NCBI GenBank assembly: GCA_035702805.1
Contig: DASSZN010000170.1
Coordinates: 1-7,552, forward strand
Source: DASSZN01 sp035702805
GTDB taxonomy: Bacteria > Chloroflexota > Chloroflexia > Thermomicrobiales > Thermomicrobiaceae
Direction: 5' to 3'
Length of the DNA stretch: 7,552 nt
This document shows, in pieces, positions 1-6,151 of this stretch (within the stretch, counting starts at the first letter, position 1; every line of letters starts with the position of its first letter). The notes beneath the pieces were generated by a model. It did no database searches. It was given only the letters and a program-made list of their open reading frames with translations, and was not told the DNA's origin. Made by a program: the position numbers and the translations under genes.

Positions 1-19
1 GTGGTACCACGGGCGAGAG

Positions 20-68
20 CGAGCCCGTCCCCGAGGGCCGCGAGTGGCCGGGACCGGGGACGGGCTCG
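20..68 (+). repeat. Long GC-rich inverted repeat (hairpin) in the leader of the sulfur-carrier operon
   Basis: Bases 20-33 and 55-68 are perfectly complementary over 14 base pairs. Inside, 36-39 can pair with 46-49 around a six-base loop, giving a nested stem. No T-run follows, so it is not a canonical intrinsic terminator. It could end an upstream gene or structure the 5' leader of the peptidase gene that starts at 134. The 7-mer CGAGCCC of the left arm recurs at 104-110 and could compete for the right arm. I recognise no known riboswitch class and no sigma-70-like promoter in 1-133. Confidence 0.6.
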
Positions 69-123
69 GTGCATCCGGGGCCCGGCGCTCACGACCGCAC
101 GAGCGAGCCCATCGCCACCGCCT

Positions 124-130
124 GGAGGGG
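124..130 (+). promoter_or_regulatory. Ribosome binding site fixing a GTG start for the JAMM peptidase
   Basis: GGAGGGG lies just upstream of the GTG at 134, with GGAGG five bases from the start codon. This favours GTG 134 over the ATG at 44. The 30 residues read from 44 are Arg/His/Gly-rich, resemble nothing in the M67 family and would run through half of the leader hairpin. Confidence 0.75.
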
Positions 131-133
131 ACC

Positions 134-625
134 GTGACCGCTGTCGAGACCGTGTTCCTGGTACTCCCCGAGGACGTCCACACCGCCATCGTCGGCCACG
201 GCGAGGCGAGCTACCCGGACGAGTGCTGCGGCATCCTGCTCGGCGCCGCCGACGGCGCCGCGCGCCGGGTCGAGCGCGCCCTGCCGATCGAGAACCGCTG
301 GGAGGCCGCCGAGCGCGGCAACCGCTTCCTGATCGGCCCGGAGGACGTCCTGCGCGCCGAGCGCACCGCCCGGCGCGAGGGGCTGGACGTGCTCGGCTTC
401 TACCACTCCCACCCGGATGACGTCGCCCGGCCGTCGGGCTTCGACCGGGATCACGCCTGGCCCTGGTACACCTACCTGATCGCGTCGGTCCGCGCCGGCC
501 GCTGCGTCGACCTGGCCGGCTGGGAGCTACGCGCCGACCGTTCCGGCTACGACGCGGTACGCATCCGGCAGGAGCGCGCGGTGGACCGCGCCGCCGCGGC
601 GGAGCTACGAGAGGGGATCCGATGA
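134..625 (+). CDS. JAMM/MPN (M67 family) zinc metallopeptidase, Mec-like
   Basis: A 163-residue protein starting at GTG 134. It carries the complete JAMM signature: Glu30 in DECCGILLG, then HSHPDDVARPSGFD with His91 and His93 as zinc ligands, Ser101 and Asp104. Length and layout fit the small stand-alone bacterial M67 peptidases, whose best-known member is Mycobacterium tuberculosis Mec. Mec cleaves cysteine from the CysO-cysteine adduct; relatives such as HcyD and QbsD trim residues after the Gly-Gly of sulfur carriers. There is no signal peptide or membrane segment, so it should be cytosolic. Its TGA overlaps the ATG of the carrier/adenylyltransferase gene by four bases (ATGA), implying translational coupling. 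I infer that its substrate is the CysO-like domain encoded next door, either its internal Gly-Gly junction or an amino-acyl adduct. The family call is firm; the substrate is inferred from context. Confidence 0.92.
   Translation: MTAVETVFLVLPEDVHTAIVGHGEASYPDECCGILLGAADGAARRVERALPIENRWEAAERGNRFLIGPEDVLRAERTARREGLDVLGFYHSHPDDVARPSGFDRDHAWPWYTYLIASVRAGRCVDLAGWELRADRSGYDAVRIRQERAVDRAAAAELREGIR
609..616 (+). promoter_or_regulatory. Ribosome binding site for the CysO-MoeZ fusion
   Basis: GAGAGGGG inside the end of the peptidase gene lies five bases before the ATG at 622. Together with the ATGA overlap it fixes this start and supports co-translation of the two genes. Confidence 0.7.
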
Positions 626-2082
626 CGAGCGGAACTGCCGAGGCCACCATCTTCATCCCGACCGCGCTGCGCGGCTTCGCCGGGGGCGCCCGCAGCTACA
701 GCGTGGCGGCGCCGACCGTCGGGGAGGCGCTGGCGCGGCTGGCCGAGGCGCACCCGGCGCTGCGCCCGCACCTGTACGACGAGTCGGGCGGCCTGCGCCG
801 CTTCGTCAACGTCTACGTCGGCGAGGAGGACATCCGCTACCTGCGGGGCGAGGAGACGCCGCTCGCGCCGGACGCCGAGATCACCATCGTTCCCTCGATT
901 GCCGGCGGCGCGGCCGAAACGGAGACCGCCGACGCCGCGCTCTCCCACGACGAGGTGCTGCGCTACAGCCGCCACCTGATCATGCCCGAGGTCGCGCTCG
1001 CCGGTCAGGAGAAGCTCAAGGCGGCGCGGGTCCTCCTGGTCGGCGCGGGCGGCCTCGGCTCGCCCCTCGGCCTCTACCTGGCGGCGGCCGGCGTCGGCAC
1101 CCTCGGGCTGGTCGACGCCGACGTGGTCGACGTCACCAACCTGCAGCGCCAGGTGCTCTACGGCACGCGCGACGTCGGCACGCCCAAGCTCGAGGCGGCC
1201 GAGCGGCGCCTGCGCGACCTCAACCCCTACATCCGCGTGGTCCGGCACGACGTCCAGCTGACGTCGGAGAACGCGCTCGAGATCATCCGGGACTACGACG
1301 TCGTCGTCGACGGCACCGACAACTTCCCGACGCGCTACCTGGTCAACGACGCCTGCGTCATGCTGGGCAAGCCGAACGTCTACGGCTCGATCTTCCGCTT
1401 CGAGGGCCAGGTGTCGGTCTTCCACGCGGCCGAGGGCCCCTGCTACCGCTGCCTCTACCCCACCCCGCCGCCGCCCGGGCTCGTCCCCAGCTGCGCCGAG
1501 GGGGGCGTGCTCGGCATCCTGCCGGGCACGGTCGGCGCGATGCAGGCCACCGAGGTGGTCAAGCTGATCCTGGGCATCGGCGAGCCGCTCATCGGCCGGC
1601 TGCTGCGCTACGACGCGCTCGAGATGCGCTTCGCCGAGTTCCGGCTGCGCAAGGACCCCGACTGCCCGGTCTGCGGCGAGCACCCGACGGTCACCGAGTT
1701 GGTCGATTACGTCGAGTTCTGCGGCCTCCATCCCGAGCCCGCGCCGACCGAGGTCGTCGCGCCCGAGTTCCAGCTGACCCCGACCGAGCTGGTCGCGCTG
1801 CGCGCCGCCGGCCGCGCGCCGCTGGTGGTCGACGTGCGCGAGCCGCACGAGCGCGCCATCGCGGCCATCCCCGACTCGATCCTGATCCCGGTCGGCGAGG
1901 TCGGCGAGCGCGCGGGCGAGCTCGACCCCGCGCGCGACATCGTCCTCTACTGCCGGACCGGGGTGCGCAGCGCCCGCGCGCTCGAGGATCTGCGCGCGGC
2001 GGGCTTCACGCGGCTGAAGAACCTGACGGGGGGCATCCACGCCTGGGCCGACGAGGTCGACCCGAGCCTGCCCAAGTACTGA
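622..2082 (+). CDS. moeZ: CysO-like sulfur carrier / MoeB-type adenylyltransferase / rhodanese fusion (MoeZ-like)
   Basis: A 486-residue, three-domain cytosolic protein. Residues 7-96 form a MoaD/ThiS-type ubiquitin-fold carrier closest by eye to mycobacterial CysO: the FIPTALR start, the RFVNVYV-EED block and the end IVPSIAGG. Residues 107-370 form an E1-like adenylyltransferase: nucleotide loop GAGGLGS (141-147), NLQRQ (173-177), DGTDN (230-234), zinc-binding pairs Cys274/Cys277 and Cys348/Cys351, and the acceptor cysteine Cys291 in PSCAEGG. Residues 383-486 form a rhodanese with active loop CRTGVR starting at Cys444 and the MoeZ-like end DPSLPKY. In the family, the E1 adenylates the carrier's C-terminal glycine and the rhodanese persulfide supplies sulfur to make a thiocarboxylate. 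MoeB-rhodanese fusions are well known; here the carrier is fused in front, leaving Gly95-Gly96 internal before a roughly 10-residue acidic/Ala linker. All catalytic residues are intact. The role (cysteine, methionine, molybdopterin or tRNA thiolation) is open; the CysO likeness and JAMM neighbour favour amino-acid sulfur delivery. Confidence 0.93.
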   Translation: MTSGTAEATIFIPTALRGFAGGARSYSVAAPTVGEALARLAEAHPALRPHLYDESGGLRRFVNVYVGEEDIRYLRGEETPLAPDAEITIVPSIAGGAAETETADAALSHDEVLRYSRHLIMPEVALAGQEKLKAARVLLVGAGGLGSPLGLYLAAAGVGTLGLVDADVVDVTNLQRQVLYGTRDVGTPKLEAAERRLRDLNPYIRVVRHDVQLTSENALEIIRDYDVVVDGTDNFPTRYLVNDACVMLGKPNVYGSIFRFEGQVSVFHAAEGPCYRCLYPTPPPPGLVPSCAEGGVLGILPGTVGAMQATEVVKLILGIGEPLIGRLLRYDALEMRFAEFRLRKDPDCPVCGEHPTVTELVDYVEFCGLHPEPAPTEVVAPEFQLTPTELVALRAAGRAPLVVDVREPHERAIAAIPDSILIPVGEVGERAGELDPARDIVLYCRTGVRSARALEDLRAAGFTRLKNLTGGIHAWADEVDPSLPKY

Positions 2083-2098
2083 TCGCCGGTACGGTCGA

Positions 2099-2125
2099 CG
2101 GCGGGCGGCCACCGGCCGCCCGCTG
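2099..2125. terminator. Stem-loop between convergent genes, possible bidirectional terminator
   Basis: Bases 2101-2110 and 2114-2123 form a perfect 10-bp GC stem with the three-base loop ACC, extendable by a G-T and a C-G pair to 2099/2125. It lies 16 bases after the fusion gene stop and about 35 bases from the end of the convergent PLP-enzyme gene. It has no T-tract on either strand, so a terminator role rests on position and stem strength only. Confidence 0.5.
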
Positions 2126-2158
2126 CCCCGTCGCCGGGATGATGAGCGCCGGCGTCGC

Positions 2159-3388
2159 TCAGCGCGTGCGCGCCGCCGCCGCGAGCCCGCGGTCGAGGTC
2201 TGTCAGGATGTCGCGCGGGTCCTCGATCCCCACCGAGAGGCGCATCAGCCCCTCGCCGATCCCCACCTGGGCCCGTTGCTCCGGCGTCAGCGCCCGGTGC
2301 GAGGCCATCGCCGGGTAGAGCGCCAGCGAGTAGACGTCTCCCAGCGAGGTGCCGGGGAAGATCAGCTCGAGCGCCTCCAGGAAGGCGAAGGCCTGCTCCC
2401 GCCCGGCGTCCTTGATGTCGAAGGAGACGACGCCGCCGAAGCCGCGGTCGCCGAACAGGTTCGCCGCCGTGGCGTGGCTGGGGTGGTCCGACAGCCCCGG
2501 ATAGTAGACGCGCGCCACCCGCGGGTCCTCCGCCAGCGCCCGCGCCACGGTCGCCGCCCCCTCGCACTGCGCCCGCATCCGCAGCGGCAGGGTCTTCATG
2601 CCCCGCAGCGCCAGCCAGGACTCGAAGGGGCCGAGGATGGCCCCGGCCATCTTGGCGAAGTTGACCAGCTTCTCCCGCCGCATCGAGCTGGTCGCCACGA
2701 CCCCGCCGGTCATGTCGCCGTGCCCGGCGATGTACTTCGTCAGCGAGTGGACCACCAGCTGCGCGCCGTCGTCGGCCGGGCGGTAGATCAGCGGGCTGAA
2801 GGTCGAGTCGACCAGCACCGCCGCCCGCGAGTTCTTCGCCAGCCGCACGAGCGCCGGGACGTCGGTGACGCGCAGCAGCGGGTTGGAGATCACCTCACAG
2901 ACGATCAGCGCCGGCTTCAGCCGCTCGACCGCCTCCGCCACCGCCTCCAGGTCCAGGATGTCGACCAGCTCGACGGTGCAGCCCCACTCACGCAGGTAGC
3001 CGTCGAGCATCGAGAAGGTCGCGCCGTAGAGGTCGCGCGAGGCCAGCACGGTGTCGCCGGGGGCGAGGCTGGTCATGATCGCGGCGTGGATCGCCGCCAT
3101 GCCCGAGGCGAACGACACGGCGGTGGCCGTCCCCTCGAGGTCGGCGACCGCCGCCTCCAGCGCCGTCGACGTTGGGTTGCCGTAGCGCGTGTAGACGTAC
3201 CTGCCCTCGGCGCCGCCGAGCGCGGCGTCCATCACCTCGACGTCCTCGTAGACGAAGGTGGAGCCCGGATAGATCGGCGTCACCACCGGGGTGAACTCGG
3301 GCCGCTCCGGCCGCTCGCCCATGTGCACCGCCCGGGTGGCCGGGTACATCCCCGCCGTCCGGCTCCGCGCGCGATCGTGTGGTCGCAT
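2159..3388 (-). CDS. PLP-dependent Cys/Met metabolism enzyme (cystathionine gamma-synthase/lyase family)
   Basis: A 409-residue fold-type I PLP enzyme. Family landmarks in order: YTRYGNP (Tyr66 and Arg68 reach the neighbouring subunit's PLP phosphate), FASGMAA (93-99), SRDLYG (Tyr121 stacks on the cofactor), Asp194 in VDSTF for the pyridine nitrogen, Schiff-base Lys218 in HSLTKY, and substrate-carboxylate Arg383 in MRLSVGIED. Members make or break C-gamma-S or C-beta-S bonds in cystathionine, homocysteine or methionine. The position just after Tyr121-Gly122 is Ala123, where typical methionine gamma-lyases have Cys, arguing against that activity; the sequence does not otherwise separate synthase, lyase and O-acylhomoserine sulfhydrylase. 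Start ATG 3388 is chosen because AGAGGGGGAG precedes it. The open frame runs on to 3610, but that extension is Arg-rich and unlike the family. The first ~25 residues may still be a short extension. The gene converges on the sulfur-carrier operon, hinting at a shared sulfur role. Confidence 0.9.
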   Translation of the reverse strand: MRPHDRARSRTAGMYPATRAVHMGERPERPEFTPVVTPIYPGSTFVYEDVEVMDAALGGAEGRYVYTRYGNPTSTALEAAVADLEGTATAVSFASGMAAIHAAIMTSLAPGDTVLASRDLYGATFSMLDGYLREWGCTVELVDILDLEAVAEAVERLKPALIVCEVISNPLLRVTDVPALVRLAKNSRAAVLVDSTFSPLIYRPADDGAQLVVHSLTKYIAGHGDMTGGVVATSSMRREKLVNFAKMAGAILGPFESWLALRGMKTLPLRMRAQCEGAATVARALAEDPRVARVYYPGLSDHPSHATAANLFGDRGFGGVVSFDIKDAGREQAFAFLEALELIFPGTSLGDVYSLALYPAMASHRALTPEQRAQVGIGEGLMRLSVGIEDPRDILTDLDRGLAAAARTR

Positions 3389-3590
3389 GGCTCCCCCTCT
3401 CACTGTCGCCTGCCCGTTGGCGGGACTCATCCTATCGCGTCGCGCCGCTGCGGACGATGCACCGTGGCTGACGCGACCGCGACCGTGACGGCGGCAGTCG
3501 TGGCCTCGCGGGCCGGATCGCTGGCGCGGTACCCGCGGTCGACTGGCGACGTCTCGGACCGGGCTCCGGCGCCCACCACCTCGCGAGCAC
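3389..3590. other. Intergenic region upstream of the minus-strand PLP enzyme gene
   Basis: There is no convincing gene here; open frames through it are Arg-rich extensions of the flanking genes. On the minus strand AGAGGGGGAG (3391-3400) is the ribosome binding site for the PLP enzyme. A weak -10-like TAGGAT (minus strand, 3434 to 3429) has no good -35 partner, so I do not call that gene's promoter firmly. Confidence 0.4.
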
Positions 3591-3594
3591 CGTC

Positions 3595-3623
3595 TTGACG
3601 AGCCCCTCACGGAGATATATCCT
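3595..3623 (+). promoter_or_regulatory. Sigma-70-type promoter of the PadR/exporter operon
   Basis: TTGACG (3595-3600) and TATCCT (3618-3623) are separated by 17 bases, matching the -35/-10 layout of a housekeeping promoter. TTGACG matches the consensus in five of six positions and TATCCT in four. Transcription would start near 3630, leaving a leader of about 50 bases before the ATG at 3680. TATATC (3616-3621) or TATAGT (3629-3634) could serve as alternative -10 elements. Confidence 0.6.
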
Positions 3624-3652
3624 CGTGATATAGTGGCGCGATATACTGTCCG
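3614..3652 (+). promoter_or_regulatory. Probable PadR operator: three GATATA repeats at 13-base spacing
   Basis: GATATA occurs at 3614, 3627 and 3640, exactly 13 bases apart, in an AT-rich patch within very GC-rich DNA. TATATC (3616-3621) and GATATA (3627-3632) also form a 6-5-6 inverted repeat, a layout suited to a dimeric winged-helix repressor. The repeats cover the -10 element and the predicted transcription start, so occupancy would block transcription. I infer autoregulation by the PadR protein encoded immediately downstream. Confidence 0.6.
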
Positions 3653-3662
3653 CGCGGCTGAC

Positions 3663-3673
3663 GGAGAGGAAGG
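3663..3673 (+). promoter_or_regulatory. Ribosome binding site for the upstream PadR start
   Basis: The purine run GGAGAGGAAGG lies 6 bases before ATG 3680 and is much better than anything before the alternative ATG at 3806. It is the main reason for accepting the longer protein. Confidence 0.65.
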
Positions 3674-3679
3674 GCGGAG

Positions 3680-4390
3680 ATGGCTGGCGACGACCGGCTC
3701 GAGTCACACGAGGAGACGCGCGGCGAGGCGGCCGGGACCGGCCGCCGGCCCGTCGCCCCGCGCCGCGCCGCGCCGCGTCGTGGCCGGGTCACCCGCGAGC
3801 CGGCGATGACCACGCGCGGGACGACCTACGAGCTGTACGTGCTCGGCGAGCTGACGGAGCACCCGATGCACGGCTACCTGCTGGCACGGATCCTCAGCAG
3901 CATCATCGGCCCGTACCGCACGCTGGGCTGGGGTGCGCTCTACCCGCTGATCCACCGGCTCGAGGAGGACGGGCTGATCGAGCCCGTCGAGCGCGAGGAC
4001 CCGCTCGGCACCCGCCAGCGCAAGGCCTACGCGATCACCCCGGCCGGCCGGGCGCGCTTCCAGGCGCTGATGGTCGAGCGCGGCGACTACGGCCCGGACT
4101 ACCGCGACCTCTTCACGGTCAAGCTGAGCAAGTTCGGTCAGGTGGACCGCGTCACCCAGCTGGCCATCCTGCGCCACTACCGCGGCTACGTCGAGGAGGT
4201 GCGGGCGCACCTGGAGTCGCAGCTGCATAACGTGGCCACGGAGCCCAACATCTCCGAGCGGGAGCGGCCGGGCATCCTGCGCGCGCTCAACCACCGCATC
4301 CAGCTCGCCCGCGCCGACATGGAGTGGGTCGCGCGCGAGATCGCGACCACCGAGGACGCCGTCACCGAGCGGCGCGACGCCACCCAGTGA
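3680..4390 (+). CDS. PadR-family transcriptional regulator
   Basis: A 236-residue DNA-binding protein. The PadR winged helix spans about residues 50-127: YELYVLGELTEHPMHGYLL opens it, WGALYPLIHRLEEDGLI (84-100) is the recognition-helix region, and RKAYAITPAGRARF (114-127) is the wing and following helix. The rest is mostly helical and Arg/Glu-rich, as in PadR proteins with a Vir_act_alpha_C-type dimerisation domain. PadR proteins usually repress nearby efflux or detoxification genes and release DNA when a toxic ligand binds. Here the partner is the MFS exporter 52 bases downstream, in a likely two-gene operon behind the GATATA operator. The start is ambiguous. ATG 3680 has a strong ribosome binding site but adds 42 disordered Arg/Pro/Ala-rich residues before Met43 (ATG 3806), where normal PadR homology begins. 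The ligand is unknown. Confidence 0.9.
   Translation: MAGDDRLESHEETRGEAAGTGRRPVAPRRAAPRRGRVTREPAMTTRGTTYELYVLGELTEHPMHGYLLARILSSIIGPYRTLGWGALYPLIHRLEEDGLIEPVEREDPLGTRQRKAYAITPAGRARFQALMVERGDYGPDYRDLFTVKLSKFGQVDRVTQLAILRHYRGYVEEVRAHLESQLHNVATEPNISERERPGILRALNHRIQLARADMEWVAREIATTEDAVTERRDATQ
3761..3780 (+). repeat. Pentanucleotide repeat CGCCG inside the PadR N-terminal extension
   Basis: CGCCG occurs three times in tandem, followed by CGTCG. It encodes part of the Arg/Pro/Ala-rich extension (PRRAAPRRGR). A 5-base unit is not a multiple of three, so gain or loss of one copy would shift the frame between ATG 3680 and the PadR domain but would not affect a protein starting at ATG 3806. Confidence 0.6.
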
Positions 4391-4442
4391 GCGGACGGCA
4401 GGCGCCGCCCGCCGGGGCTGACGGCTCTACGAAAGAGGAACC

Positions 4443-6116
4443 ATGAGCGAGACGGGACTCAACGATCGGCGCAAGTGGCTGGCCCTGGGCGTCCTCGGGC
4501 TGGCGCTCGCGATCACCGTGCTCGACGTCACCGTGGTGAACGTCACCATCCCGGCGATCCAGCGCGACCTGAACGCCACGCTGCGCGACGTGGAGTGGAT
4601 CAGCGCCCTCTACGCGCTCGTCTACGGCGCCTTCATCCTGCCCTGGGGCAAGCTGAGCGACCAGCACGGGCGGCGCCGGGTCTTCATCGGCGGGGTGATC
4701 CTCTTCGTGGGCGGCTCGCTCCTGGTCGGCGTCGCCCCGAGCGTGGGGGTGCTGCTGGTCGGCCGGCTGATCCAGGGTTTCGGCGCCGCCATGGCCGCGC
4801 CGTCGACGCTCTCGATCCTCTCGGCGACCTTCACCGGTCGCGCCCGCGGCGTGGCGTTCGGCATCTGGGGCGCGACCGCCGGCGCGGCCGGCGCCCTGGG
4901 CCCGCTCCTCGGCGGCTACCTGACGACCTACGCCACCTGGCGCTGGGCGTTCCTGATCAACGTCCCGATCGGCGTCGTCGCGGTGGTCGGCGCGCTGTTG
5001 GTCGTGCCGGAGTCGCGTGACCCGCAGGCGCGGGGCAGGCTCGACGGCCTGGGCGTGCTCTGGTCGGCGCTGGGGCTCGGCGCGCTGATCTTCGGCCTCA
5101 TCGAGGGGCAGACCTACGGCTGGCTGCGCGCCGGTGAGACCTTCGCCATCGGCGGCGTCTCCTGGCCGTTCCACGCGGTGGCGATCACCCCGGTCGCGTT
5201 CGCGGTGGCGGTCGTCGCGCTGGCGGCCTTCGTCGTCCACGAGCTCCGGCTGGAGCGGGCCGGCGGAGTGCCCCTCTTCCCGCTCACGCTGTTCCGCCAC
5301 CACAGCTTCCGCTACGGCCTGATCACGGCCACGATCGTGACGCTGGGCGAGTTCGGGGTCCTGCTCATCTTCTCGATCTACCTGCAGGTGGTGCGCGGGC
5401 TGTCGGCCTTCCACACCGGGCTGCTCTTCCTGCCCTTCTCCTTCGCCATCTTCTTCACCGCGCCGCTGGCCGGGCTGCTGGCCACGCGCTTCGGCCCCAA
5501 GTGGGTGGTCACGGCCGGGATGACCGGGGAGGCGCTGGGGATCTTCCTGCTGGGCCGGATCACCCGGACCGGGACGCCGTTCACCGCCTACATCCCGATC
5601 TTCATCCTCTACGGGGCGGCGGTGGGGCTGACCATCGCCCAGCTCACCAACACCGTGCTGAGCGACATCCCGCGGCGCTTCGCGGGGGTCGGCTCGGGTG
5701 CCAACAACACCGCCCGCCAGGTGGGCGCGGCGATCGGCATCGCGGTGCTGGTGGCGGTCTTCGCCGCCCAGCTCGCCAGCAGCGGCCAGGCGGCGCTCGC
5801 ACGGAGCCGGGCCGTGCCGGCCAGCGTCAAGCCGGCCATCGCGGCCGCGCTCAACCGCGGCGTCTCGGCGGGCGAGCAGCAGCAGCTCCCGGCGGGAACC
5901 CAGCGCACCCCCGCCGGCCACGCCATCGCCGGGATCTTCGACGACGCGATCGCCCACGGGACGCGCAGCGCGGCCAACGTCGCCGCCGCCTTCGTCTTCG
6001 TCGGCGCGCTCAGCTCGCTCCTGATCCCCAACATCCCGCTCCAGGAGACGGCGGAGGCGGACGCCGGGGCGGGGGAGGAGGCCGAGGACGTCGAGGGCGC
6101 CGTCTTTACCGGCTGA
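4443..6116 (+). CDS. MFS multidrug exporter, DHA2 (EmrB/QacA-type) family, 14 TM
   Basis: A 557-residue inner-membrane protein with about 14 hydrophobic segments by eye, the DHA2 proton-antiporter layout. Motifs: LDVTVVNVTIPAI in TM1 (Asp28, Asn33), loop 2-3 motif A GKLSDQHGRRR (69-79), motif B around Arg108 (GRLIQGFGAAMAAP), the antiporter motif C region ending GPLLGG (153-158), and the DHA2-typical WRWAFLINVPIG (166-177). A soluble loop of roughly 65 residues (about 442-508) sits between the last two helices, followed by an acidic cytosolic tail (from about 533). Start ATG 4443 follows AGAGGAA. It sits 52 bases after the PadR gene on the same strand with no evident terminator between, so it is probably co-transcribed and PadR-controlled. 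It should use the proton gradient to expel hydrophobic or cationic compounds. The substrate cannot be read from sequence. Confidence 0.92.
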   Translation: MSETGLNDRRKWLALGVLGLALAITVLDVTVVNVTIPAIQRDLNATLRDVEWISALYALVYGAFILPWGKLSDQHGRRRVFIGGVILFVGGSLLVGVAPSVGVLLVGRLIQGFGAAMAAPSTLSILSATFTGRARGVAFGIWGATAGAAGALGPLLGGYLTTYATWRWAFLINVPIGVVAVVGALLVVPESRDPQARGRLDGLGVLWSALGLGALIFGLIEGQTYGWLRAGETFAIGGVSWPFHAVAITPVAFAVAVVALAAFVVHELRLERAGGVPLFPLTLFRHHSFRYGLITATIVTLGEFGVLLIFSIYLQVVRGLSAFHTGLLFLPFSFAIFFTAPLAGLLATRFGPKWVVTAGMTGEALGIFLLGRITRTGTPFTAYIPIFILYGAAVGLTIAQLTNTVLSDIPRRFAGVGSGANNTARQVGAAIGIAVLVAVFAAQLASSGQAALARSRAVPASVKPAIAAALNRGVSAGEQQQLPAGTQRTPAGHAIAGIFDDAIAHGTRSAANVAAAFVFVGALSSLLIPNIPLQETAEADAGAGEEAEDVEGAVFTG

Positions 6117-6151
6117 GCGCACGAGACCGGCGCCCGGCGCGGCGATCGACG

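Noticed and set aside
1..10. Palindrome GTGGTACCAC at the very start
   Set aside because: A 10-base palindrome at the window edge with no context; could be chance.
44..133. Longer JAMM peptidase starting at ATG 44
   Set aside because: The extra 30 residues are Arg/His/Gly-rich, overlap half of the strong hairpin, and lack a good ribosome binding site; GTG 134 has one.
622..909. Carrier domain as MoaD of molybdopterin synthase
   Set aside because: The domain resembles CysO (FIPTALR, RFVNVYV, IVPSIAGG) more than MoaD, and no MoaE or other molybdopterin gene is nearby. It cannot be fully excluded without alignment.
904..985. Possible missed frameshift or separate start splitting the carrier from the adenylyltransferase
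   Set aside because: The frame is continuous. The +1 and +2 frames have no stop close to the Gly-Gly codons, and no ribosome binding site precedes the first internal ATG, so I treat the fusion as real.
547..2112. 521-residue open frame on the minus strand over the fusion gene
   Set aside because: Low-complexity Arg/Ala/Asp/Val product with no recognisable domain; a by-product of GC-rich codon use in the real gene on the other strand.
3389..3610. Longer PLP enzyme starting near 3610 on the minus strand
   Set aside because: The extension is Arg/Ser-rich and unlike the family, and ATG 3388 has a strong ribosome binding site.
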